A DNA stretch of 8,412 bases from DASRQK01 sp964401685 (lineage in GTDB: Bacteria; Bacteroidota; Bacteroidia; Sphingobacteriales; Sphingobacteriaceae). Positions 1-6,600 of this stretch are shown in pieces; the first letter of the stretch is position 1, and each line of letters starts with the position of its first letter. The stretch covers positions 1 through 8,412 of the forward strand of contig CAYNZH010000060.1 of the NCBI GenBank assembly GCA_964401685.1, written 5' to 3'. The position numbers and the translations under genes are program-made. The notes below the pieces were generated by a model. It saw only the letters and a list, made by a program, of their open reading frames with translations. It was not told the origin of the DNA and did not search any database.

Positions 1-36
1 CTGATTTATTTCAAAAATTATTTCCGGGTTAAACCT

Positions 37-52
37 TAATATTGTAATATTG
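37..52. promoter_or_regulatory. Tandem TAATATTG repeat, possible operator upstream of the DUF6428 gene
   Basis: The 8-bp unit TAATATTG occurs twice back to back (37-44 and 45-52). Read another way it is a dyad, AATATT-GT-AATATT, at 38-51. It ends 44 bp before the ATG at 97. Dyads of this kind are common operators for small winged-helix repressors, and each unit is one mismatch from the Bacteroidota -7 box TAnnTTTG, so it could instead be promoter sequence. AT-rich DNA makes such repeats by chance, and it does not resemble a familiar ArsR operator. Low confidence. Confidence 0.25.
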
Positions 53-96
53 CCGCCACGCTCCAGCATTTATAAAAAATACCAAGCATCGCTAAA

Positions 97-561
97 ATGA
101 GACTGTCGCAAATAAAAGAAATCCTACTAACCTTAGACAATGTTGAGTTTCAATTAGAAAACGGAACATTTGTTCCCGAAAACTTTCATGTTACCGAAGT
201 TGGCCAAATTACAAAACACTTCATCGATTGTGGAGGCGTAACCCGTACGGAGAAGACGGTAAACTTTCAGCTGTGGAATGCAGACGACTATGAGCACCGT
301 TTAAAACCGACAAAACTGTTGCATATCATCAAGCTGTCCGAAGAAAAATTAGGCATCGAAGATGCTGAAATTGAAGTGGAATACCAAGCTGAGACGATTG
401 GAAAATACGACCTTGACTTTAACGGGAAGAACTTCGTGCTAAAAAACAAACAGACAGCCTGTCTAGCAGAAGATGCCTGCGGAATTCCAGCGGTAAAGCA
501 AAAGGTGCAGTTAGCAACGCTCAATAACGCTACTTGTACACCGGGTGGCGGGTGTTGTTGA
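97..561 (+). CDS. DUF6428 family protein with cysteine-rich C-terminal tail (likely arsenic-cluster associated)
   Basis: This 154-residue soluble protein has no signal peptide or membrane segment and no catalytic motif I recognise. I identify it from its overall pattern as DUF6428, a Bacteroidota family of unknown biochemical function that, from memory, sits in arsenic-resistance operons next to an ArsR-type repressor and a low-molecular-weight phosphatase-like arsenate reductase. The body (about residues 1-115) is mixed alpha/beta. The tail is notable: after Cys45, five more cysteines lie at 122, 128, 147, 153 and 154, and the protein ends in TCTPGGGCC. That vicinal pair next to a glycine loop would suit soft metal or metalloid binding, which is an inference. 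No ars gene is visible on its right, where the next gene is a symporter 128 bp away; the left neighbour lies outside the window. ATG at 97 is the first start in an open stretch and has no obvious Shine-Dalgarno sequence. The family call is fairly firm; the role is open. Confidence 0.8.
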   Translation: MRLSQIKEILLTLDNVEFQLENGTFVPENFHVTEVGQITKHFIDCGGVTRTEKTVNFQLWNADDYEHRLKPTKLLHIIKLSEEKLGIEDAEIEVEYQAETIGKYDLDFNGKNFVLKNKQTACLAEDACGIPAVKQKVQLATLNNATCTPGGGCC

Positions 562-608
562 ATTAAAACCTAAAAAGAAAGAAAAGCGGCATAATCAACA
601 CAAAACAC

Positions 609-616
609 TAATTTTG
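609..616 (+). promoter_or_regulatory. Candidate Bacteroidota -7 box for the symporter gene
   Basis: TAATTTTG at 609-616 matches the Bacteroidota -7 consensus TAnnTTTG exactly. It lies in the 128-bp gap after the DUF6428 gene, 73 bp before the symporter ATG at 690. I see no TTG -33 element at the expected distance upstream. The predicted leader of about 65-70 nt contains no clear hairpin or riboswitch. If real, it means the symporter is transcribed separately from the DUF6428 gene. Confidence 0.4.
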
Positions 617-689
617 CATACTAGACCGCTGGCCCAAAGAACAGGGTGTATTGCACAACTTAAGTAGATCACAGAAAAGAAAAAAGAAA

Positions 690-1970
690 ATGAAGAAACT
701 CGCATTGCATTGGCAAATATTAATCGGAATCCTAGTGGGGGTATTAGTAGGAATTATATGTGTACAATTTGCGGGAGGAGCAACGTTTGTCACCAATTGG
801 ATAAAGCCTTTTGGAACCATATTTATCAATCTTCTGAAACTAATTGCAATCCCTCTTATAATCGTATCTCTTATCAAAGGAGTGTCAGATTTGAAGGACG
901 TTACGCAGCTTTCTGCCATGGGGATACGAACGTTTGGTCTTTATATTCTAACCACGCTTATTGCCGTAACGATCGGTTTGGGATTGGTCAACGTTATACA
1001 GCCTGGCAACTTTATTTCCGAGGATACCCGCCAAGAAATGTTGGGATCATTTGGTGATGAGATCGAAGACAGGGTCAACATAGTTGCGGACATCCAAGAG
1101 ACTCGAGGCCCCCTACAGCCCCTTGTCGATATTGTTCCGGAAAACATCTTCGAAGCAGCCACGTCCAATGGCAACATGCTTCAAATCATTTTCTTCAGCC
1201 TCTTAGTAGGAATCTCCATGATTTTATTGCCCTTCGATCAGGTACGCGGGTTGAAGGAGGCACTGGACGGAGGTAATGCAGTAGTGCTGAAGATTGTAGA
1301 CGTGATGATGAAGTTCGCGCCTTACGGAGTGTTTGCACTGATCGCCTCGCTGATTGTTGAAGCCCCATCTATTGATATGTTTAAGGCTTTGGGTATGTAT
1401 GCGCTAACGGTTGTTTTAGGCCTAGTGATTGTGGTGTATGGCGTATATGCTGCATTTGTCTATTTCCTAGGTAAGGAAAGCCCAGCTAAATTTTTTAAAG
1501 GGATCCTTCCTGCTCAGCTACTAGGGTTTTCTACGAGCTCAAGCGCTGCAACGCTGCCTGTAACTATGGAGTGTGCCGAAGAAAATCTTCACATTCGGAA
1601 AGACGTCTTGAGTTTTGTCCTACCAATAGGTGCAACGATCAATATGGATGGTACGTGTCTCTACCAAGGTGTTGCAGCCATTTTTATTGCACAGGTAATG
1701 GGTTATGATCTTACTACTGCACAGCAGCTAAGTGTTATTGCTACAGCAACGCTTGCGTCTATCGGTGCAGCGGCCGTACCCGGGGCGGGGATCCTTATGC
1801 TAGTCATCGTCCTCGAATCGATTGGTGTAAGCCCTGCCGGCATCGCATTAATCTTTGCCGTAGATCGGCCGTTGGATATGCTTAGAACCGCTACAAATGT
1901 CACGGGAGATTTGATGGTAGCGTCACTTATCAACAAGTTTAGTAAAGGTAAAACCTTACCGGCGTCTTAA
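690..1970 (+). CDS. Dicarboxylate/amino acid:cation symporter (DAACS, SLC1-type)
   Basis: This 426-residue polytopic inner-membrane protein belongs to the dicarboxylate/amino acid:cation symporter family (GltP, GltPh, human EAATs), which import glutamate, aspartate or C4-dicarboxylates with Na+ or H+ by an elevator mechanism. All core signatures are present: the serine-rich hairpin 1 motif STSSSAATLP (281-290), the cation-site motif NMDGT (318-322) in the seventh helix, a small-residue hairpin 2 (GAAAVPGAG), and the eighth-helix signature with Asp392, Asp396, Arg399, Thr400, Asn403 and Asp407. Arg399 aligns with GltPh Arg397, which holds the substrate side-chain carboxylate, so an acidic substrate is likely. 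Length is normal for the family. I chose ATG at 690 because the protein then begins with a short basic stretch and helix 1, and a purine-rich run precedes it. A TTG at 651 would add 13 basic residues and is less likely. The exact substrate and coupling ion cannot be read from sequence. Confidence 0.95.
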   Translation: MKKLALHWQILIGILVGVLVGIICVQFAGGATFVTNWIKPFGTIFINLLKLIAIPLIIVSLIKGVSDLKDVTQLSAMGIRTFGLYILTTLIAVTIGLGLVNVIQPGNFISEDTRQEMLGSFGDEIEDRVNIVADIQETRGPLQPLVDIVPENIFEAATSNGNMLQIIFFSLLVGISMILLPFDQVRGLKEALDGGNAVVLKIVDVMMKFAPYGVFALIASLIVEAPSIDMFKALGMYALTVVLGLVIVVYGVYAAFVYFLGKESPAKFFKGILPAQLLGFSTSSSAATLPVTMECAEENLHIRKDVLSFVLPIGATINMDGTCLYQGVAAIFIAQVMGYDLTTAQQLSVIATATLASIGAAAVPGAGILMLVIVLESIGVSPAGIALIFAVDRPLDMLRTATNVTGDLMVASLINKFSKGKTLPAS

Positions 1971-1999
1971 GGACATGATACGCTTATTTTCGAAACATT

Positions 2000-2203
2000 A
2001 TGGATGGGAAAACTAGAGCAGATATAAAGCCGGGTATGCTGGTGCATATTATCCTCAAGAAGGATCAGCGGAGTGGCCGGTTGACGGAGGGTGTAGTTAA
2101 GGATTTGTTGACTTCGGCGCCTTATCATGGCCGGGGAATCAAGGTGCGGTTGGTTGATGGACAGATCGGACGGGTGGTAGAAATCCTTGAGCAAGACGAT
2201 TAA
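2000..2203 (+). CDS. ywbE: YwbE family protein (DUF2196)
   Basis: A complete 67-residue protein that closely follows the YwbE pattern known from Bacillus subtilis: an N-terminal R-x-D-I-K-P-G segment, then alternating strands with D-Q-R-S-G near residue 22, G-I-K-V-R-L near 46, and a final D-G-Q-I-G-R-V. The size is typical, so it is not a fragment. The biochemical role is unknown. The alternating strands and conserved glycines suggest a small SH3/KOW-like beta barrel, which could bind RNA or a ribosomal partner; this is my inference only. It starts 29 bp after the symporter stop on the same strand and may share its transcript. The sequence TATTTTCG at 1985-1992 is one base off a -7 box but sits too near the ATG to be convincing. 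Its stop is 9 bp from the convergent arfB stop. Confidence 0.9.
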   Translation: MDGKTRADIKPGMLVHIILKKDQRSGRLTEGVVKDLLTSAPYHGRGIKVRLVDGQIGRVVEILEQDD

Positions 2204-2212
2204 AAACGCGAT

Positions 2213-2626
2213 TTAGTCCATTCGCCATCTCCGGTCAGCCTTTTTAGCGGACTCTTTTTTTCTTCTGTCCATGCGCTTGAGGAGCTTGGTTCGTGATATT
2301 TTGGTCGGAACACGTTTTTTTACCGGCTGGAGAGCCGTCACAAGTAGATCGGCGAGCTTTTGCAGCGCTTTTTCTTTATTGGTCGCCTGGCTACGGCTTT
2401 CCGACGACGACACTTGCAAATAGCCATCCGTTTGTATACGATTTGCGAGAACACGCTCGATTTTTGCTTTTTGATCAGCGGAAAAAAACTGAGAATCATG
2501 GACATTCCATAAAATTGTCACTTTGGTTTCCACTTTATTGACATGCTGTCCTCCTGCGCCACTAGACCGCGAAGTTTTGAACGTCAATTCCTTTTGGAGT
2601 TGTTCCAAATCTATTTCCATAATCAT
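2213..2626 (-). CDS. arfB: Alternative ribosome-rescue aminoacyl-tRNA hydrolase ArfB (YaeJ/ICT1 type)
   Basis: This 137-residue cytoplasmic protein is a codon-independent peptidyl-tRNA hydrolase. It enters ribosomes stalled at the end of truncated mRNAs and frees the nascent chain. The catalytic loop GAGGQHVNKV starts at residue 23, with the universal GGQ at 25-27, followed by a class I release-factor catalytic fold with the SSSESRSQ segment at 73-80. There is no codon-recognition domain, which separates it from RF1 and RF2. The tail from about residue 103 is strongly basic (KKRVPTK, then many Lys and Arg up to RRWRMD); in this family that tail becomes helical in the empty mRNA channel and senses the missing mRNA. 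Length matches E. coli ArfB (140 residues). Three starts are close together: GTG at 2629, ATG at 2626 and ATG at 2620. I chose 2626 because an AAGAAA stretch lies just upstream; 2620 is equally compatible with the family's N-terminus. It is divergent from the GreA-like gene. Confidence 0.93.
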   Translation of the reverse strand: MIMEIDLEQLQKELTFKTSRSSGAGGQHVNKVETKVTILWNVHDSQFFSADQKAKIERVLANRIQTDGYLQVSSSESRSQATNKEKALQKLADLLVTALQPVKKRVPTKISRTKLLKRMDRRKKESAKKADRRWRMD

Positions 2627-2667
2627 CACTTTCTTAAGCTAAATATAACCCACTTTATTGAATTTTC

Positions 2668-2675
2668 CAAAAATA
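2668..2675 (-). promoter_or_regulatory. Candidate -7 box for arfB
   Basis: On the minus strand this reads TATTTTTG, an exact match to the Bacteroidota TAnnTTTG box, 41 bp before the arfB ATG at 2626. It lies in the 70-bp gap between divergent arfB and the GreA-like gene. No TTG -33 element is visible at the right spacing. The plus strand has only near matches (TAAGTTTC at 2674-2681, TATTATTG at 2683-2690), so the promoter of the opposite gene is unclear. Confidence 0.35.
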
Positions 2676-2696
2676 AGTTTCCTATTATTGCGCCTA

Positions 2697-3143
2697 ATGA
2701 TCGAGAAAAAGAAAATACACGAAGCGTCAACGGCATACGTACAAAAACGCTTACAAACGGCTATGGACGCAATTGCCTCTTTAGAATCCGCCGGGCGTGA
2801 GGAAACGAAGAGTAGCGCAGGGGACAAGTTTGAAACCAGCCGTGAGATGTTGAAACAAGAAATCGAAAGAAATCAGCAGCTGTTGCAACAGGCGCAGGAA
2901 ATGAAAGCGACTATGGAAAAGCTCAGTCTGTCGCATCGTGAAGCGATCGGGCCGGGGAGTCTCGTCCAGACAGATCAGGGTTGGCTCTACGTGGCGATAG
3001 GAATCGGGAAACTCGTCGTGGAAGGAACAGAGGTGTTTGTGATTTCTCCCTCCGCCCCAATTGGTATCCTCCTTGTGGGAAAGAAAGCCGGTGATCGCTT
3101 TACCTTCCGTGAGACTACGTATACGATTATAAACGTTTGGTGA
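2697..3143 (+). CDS. Small GreA/GreB-like transcript-cleavage-factor family protein
   Basis: This 148-residue soluble protein has the two-part layout of GreA/GreB transcription elongation factors. Residues about 3-80 form a charged, heptad-rich coiled coil. Residues about 84-148 resemble the Gre C-terminal domain that binds RNA polymerase: G-S-L-V near 87, then SPSAPIG (117-123) and VGKKAGD (127-133), similar to the S-P-x-x-x-x-x-x-G-K pattern of GreA. In GreA the acidic tip that reaches the polymerase active site is GDLKE (Asp41, Glu44). Here GDKFE gives Asp43 and Glu46 at the same spacing, so the catalytic tip may be kept. Helix 1 appears to have a turn before it, so the coiled coil may be shorter. 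Homologues in Bacteroidota are often labelled 3-oxoacyl-ACP synthase, but no thiolase-fold motif is present and the protein is far too short for that. ATG at 2697 fits the family; a TTG at 2658 would only add a hydrophobic non-homologous lead. The stop lies 2 bp before the assembly gap. Confidence 0.75.
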   Translation: MIEKKKIHEASTAYVQKRLQTAMDAIASLESAGREETKSSAGDKFETSREMLKQEIERNQQLLQQAQEMKATMEKLSLSHREAIGPGSLVQTDQGWLYVAIGIGKLVVEGTEVFVISPSAPIGILLVGKKAGDRFTFRETTYTIINVW

Positions 3144-3145
3144 AA

Positions 3146-3245
3146 NNNNNNNNNNNNNNNNNNNNNNNNNNNNNNNNNNNNNNNNNNNNNNNNNNNNNNN
3201 NNNNNNNNNNNNNNNNNNNNNNNNNNNNNNNNNNNNNNNNNNNNN
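3146..3245. other. Assembly gap of exactly 100 N
   Basis: A run of exactly 100 unknown bases joins two contigs. This length is the usual placeholder for a gap of unknown size, so the true distance between the GreA-like gene and the DoxX-like gene is not known and genes could be missing. Any terminator of the GreA-like gene and most of the promoter region of the DoxX-like gene are probably hidden here. The 58 bp between the gap and the next ATG (3246-3303) hold only a near match to a -7 box (TACTTTTA at 3249-3256). Confidence 0.95.
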
Positions 3246-3303
3246 CAATACTTTTAAGAACTGGTACTTCCTATATTAGCAGACTCATATAAGACTACCA
3301 ATT

Positions 3304-3678
3304 ATGAAAATTGTCAAGATTATTGTTTTTTCCCTTTTTGGTCTACTGCTGATAAATAGCGGTCTGAACAAATTTTTTCAGTATTTGCCGGTGCCAGAAG
3401 GTTTGCCGGAGCCTTTGGTTCAGGACAATCTGGCCATGATGGAGATCTCCTGGCTGATGCCTTTAGTAGGTGCGGTCGAAATTCTGGGTGGCTTGTTAAT
3501 TTTGGTGCCCAGAACCCGGGCTTTGGGTGTTCTGATGGTGTTTCCGGTGATGGTGGGGATGTTGCTCACACACATTACTGTTGCGCCTGAAGGATTGCCC
3601 ATGGCCATTGTGATTTGGTTGATCATTGTCTGGATGGTAATCGATGATCGGCGTCGCTTTCTCTCGCTAGTGCGATAA
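3304..3678 (+). CDS. DoxX-like family membrane protein
   Basis: This 124-residue inner-membrane protein has four predicted transmembrane helices, at about residues 4-22, 49-68, 71-92 and 97-113, ending in a short basic tail (DDRRR). The first helix ends with the INSGLNKFF motif typical of DoxX-like proteins, followed by the usual short proline-rich loop (LPVPEGLPEP). A polar-containing second helix (VGAVEILGGLLIL) also fits the family. DoxX-like proteins are small, poorly understood membrane proteins; some are subunits of quinol-oxidising or redox complexes, but no such partner is visible here, so no reaction can be assigned. ATG at 3304 gives the normal family N-terminus; no Shine-Dalgarno sequence is seen. 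The stop codon abuts the convergent mfd stop with no bases between them. Upstream lies the assembly gap, so its operon context on that side is unknown. Confidence 0.85.
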   Translation: MKIVKIIVFSLFGLLLINSGLNKFFQYLPVPEGLPEPLVQDNLAMMEISWLMPLVGAVEILGGLLILVPRTRALGVLMVFPVMVGMLLTHITVAPEGLPMAIVIWLIIVWMVIDDRRRFLSLVR

Positions 3679-6600
3679 TCATTTGCCAGGAAGAACCATT
3701 TTGCGGAGCACGGAGATAGCATCCTGTATGGTGCTGACCTGTTCGAAGGCAATCCGAAGACTTCCTCTGACTTCCTTGAGGTTGGACAGGCCTGGGTTTT
3801 TCTGGACGAAATCCAGTATGTAGCGAAACTGCTCGCCGTCGAAGTAGGCGGATTCCTTGTTGCTGACGAAATAGCCCCGCAGAACATGCTTTTTGAAGGA
3901 AATTTTCTCAAAACCAAGCTCTTTGCCCAGCCATTGTAGTCTCAGCGTATCAAAGAGGCGCTCGACCTGTAGTGGAATCGGGCCAAATCTGTCGATAAGA
4001 CCATTGCGGAAGTCCTTCAACTGTTGCTCGTTTTCTATACGGGAAATTTCGCTGTAGAGATTGTAGCGTTCACTGATATGGGTGACGTATTGATCCGGGA
4101 TCAGCACTTCCAGATCGGTGTCTACCTGGGTAAATTGGACAAAACGCTGTTCTTTGCTTTCGCTGAACAGCCCCTTGAATTCGTCGTCTTTGAGTTCCTG
4201 TATCGCTTCGTCGAGTATTTTGTGATACATTTCGAAGCCGATTTCGGCGATGAATCCACTCTGCTCCGCACCGAGCAAATTGCCACTTCCACGTATGTCC
4301 AGATCGCGCATCGCGACCTGAAACCCGCTGCCCAGGTCTGCAAATTCTTCTATCGCATGCAGTCTCTTGTAGGCTTCGGACGTCAGGGTCGACAGGGGTG
4401 GACTGAGCAGATAACAATAGGCCTTTTTGTTTGAACGGCCTACACGGCCACGCATCTGGTGCAGGTCGCTGAGCCCAAACATGTGCGCCTGATTGATAAT
4501 GATGGTGTTGGCATTGGGGATGTCCAGACCAGATTCTATGATGGTCGTGGCCACCAGCACATCGAACTCATGGTTGATAAACTTGAGCATCACGTCTTCA
4601 AGCTCATCCCCCTGCAACTGCCCGTGCGCCACGCCAACTCGGGTGCCAGGTACCAGCCTCGAGATCAGCGCGCCGAGCTGAGGAAGGTCCGCCACGCGGT
4701 TATGTATGAAAAACACCTGCCCATCTCGCTCTATCTCGCTCATGACAGCTTCCTGGATGAGGCTTTCGTTGAAGACATGCAGTTCGGTCTCGACGGGTTG
4801 CCGGTTGGGTGGCGGGGTACTGATGATACTCAGATCGCGCGCTCCCATGAGGGAAAAATGCAGTGTCCTGGGAATTGGCGTTGCCGTTAACGTGAGACTG
4901 TCAACATTCGCACGTAGTTGTTTAAGTTTTTCCTTTACGCTGACGCCAAATTTTTGTTCTTCGTCTATGATCATCAGACCCAGATCTTTAAATTTGACAT
5001 CCTTGCTGACCAGTCGATGCGTCCCAATAATGATGTCGAGCGTCCCGTCGGCCAGTCGCTGCAGCGTCTCCTTGACTTGCTTGGTGCTTTTGAAACGGTT
5101 GATGTAGTCCACATTGCAGGGCAGACCCTGTAGTCTTTCCACAAACGTACGGTAATGCTGCATGGCCAGTATTGTCGTGGGAACCAGGACTGCGACTTGC
5201 TTGCTGTCAGCTACTGCCTTAAACGCCGCACGGATAGCAACTTCGGTCTTTCCAAAACCAACATCGCCGCAAATGAGCCTATCCATAGGATGGGGCGATT
5301 CCATATCTCTTTTGACGTCCTGAGTCGCTTTTTCCTGGTCGGGCGTGTCCTCATAGATAAATGAGGCCTCCAACTCATGCTGCATATAGGTGTCCGGGCT
5401 GAAAGCGTTACCGGTTTGGGCCTTGCGCTTGGCGTACAGCTGTATGAGATCCCGGGCAATATCCTTGACTTTTTTCTTGGTGTTGCGTTTCAGTTTTTCC
5501 CAGGTATCCGTTCCCAGTTTGTTCATCTTTGGAGCGGCGCCCTCCTTGCCGGAGTATTTCGCTATACGGTTGAGTGAGTTGATGTTGACATAGAGAAGAT
5601 CATCGTCTTGGTATACCAGGCGAATCATTTCCTGCATCTTTCCATTTACATCGACCTTTTCAAGACCAGCGTACTTGCCTATTCCGTGGTCGATATGGGT
5701 AATGAAATCTCCCGGCTTTAGATCGCTCAGTTCTTTTAGGGTGATGGCCTGGGAGCGTTCGTACCCTCTTTTTCTTTTGTATTTGTAAAAGCGGTCAAAT
5801 ATCTGGTGATCGGTGAAGCAGCTCATTTTCGCTTCCTGATCCGTAAATCCTTCCCTCAGTGCCAGATGAATGGGAATAAATCCTGATGTATTGCCCTGAT
5901 CCTCAAGTATAGTAAACAGGCGCTCTACCTGCTTGGTCGAATCACTGAAAATAAAGGATTCTATTCCCGCGGACTGATTGTTCTGCAGATTGTGCGTGAG
6001 TAGACCAAAATCCTTGTTGAAGGAGGGCTGGGGTCTTTGCTGAAAGCTGATTTCTACGTCGGCTTTGTAGAAAAATTGCTTGCCAAATTCGATCAAGCTA
6101 AAATCGTTGAGCAGGGTTAACCAGTGTTTTCCTTCGGTGAAATTTAGCTTCGGGTTTACCCAGGAGGGGTTTTCAGCTTTGTCGTCGTCGGGTACGGCAT
6201 CCCAGAGTTGCACGACTTTTTCATAGCCATTTCCTATGATATCCAGCGTGTATTGCACGTCTTTCAGCCACACTGTCGTACCGGCTTCAATGTATTCCAA
6301 GAGGTTTATATTGTCCTCGCTGAGAAATTTTGCTTGTACATTTGGAACGATGGTCACCGAATGAATAGTGGCCACGGATAGCTGACTTTCCACTTCAAAG
6401 GTACGTATGCTCTCTATGAGATCCCCGAAGAATTCTATCCTGTAAGGAAGGTCATTGGAAAAAGAGAAAACGTCGACAATACCGCCTCGAATAGCGTACT
6501 GCCCAGGTTCGTAGACAAAGTCCACCCGCTCAAAATCGTAGGAAAATAAAAATTCGTTGATAAAATCTATGTCCAATTTGGAGTCGACGGTGATCTCCAG

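Noticed and set aside
5..100. Open frame without a stop that ends at a TGA overlapping the DUF6428 ATG
   Set aside because: It has no good start codon, its translation resembles nothing, and the region is AT-rich and looks like leader DNA. It could only be the end of an upstream gene, which cannot be judged from here.
585..630. Possible terminator hairpin AGCGG...CCGCT between DUF6428 and the symporter
   Set aside because: Only 5 bp pair across a 36-nt loop and no T-run follows.
651..689. TTG at 651 as the start of the symporter
   Set aside because: It adds 13 basic residues not typical of the family, whereas ATG at 690 follows a purine-rich run and gives the normal N-terminus.
2697..3143. 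3-oxoacyl-ACP synthase as the identity of the 148-residue protein
   Set aside because: There is no thiolase-fold active site and the protein is about a third of the needed length; the coiled coil plus Gre-like C-terminal domain fits better.
2781..3248. Minus-strand open frame running through the N gap
   Set aside because: It is partly made of unknown bases and lies opposite the well-supported GreA-like gene.
3664..3675. Stem TCGC-TAGT-GCGA at the end of the DoxX-like gene as a terminator
   Set aside because: The stem is only 4 bp, lies inside the coding sequence and lacks a T-run.
4024..5133. Several open frames of 60-145 codons on the plus strand opposite mfd
   Set aside because: The mfd frame is intact with all motifs, and the opposite-strand translations look like low-complexity or histidine/arginine-rich shadows with no family resemblance.
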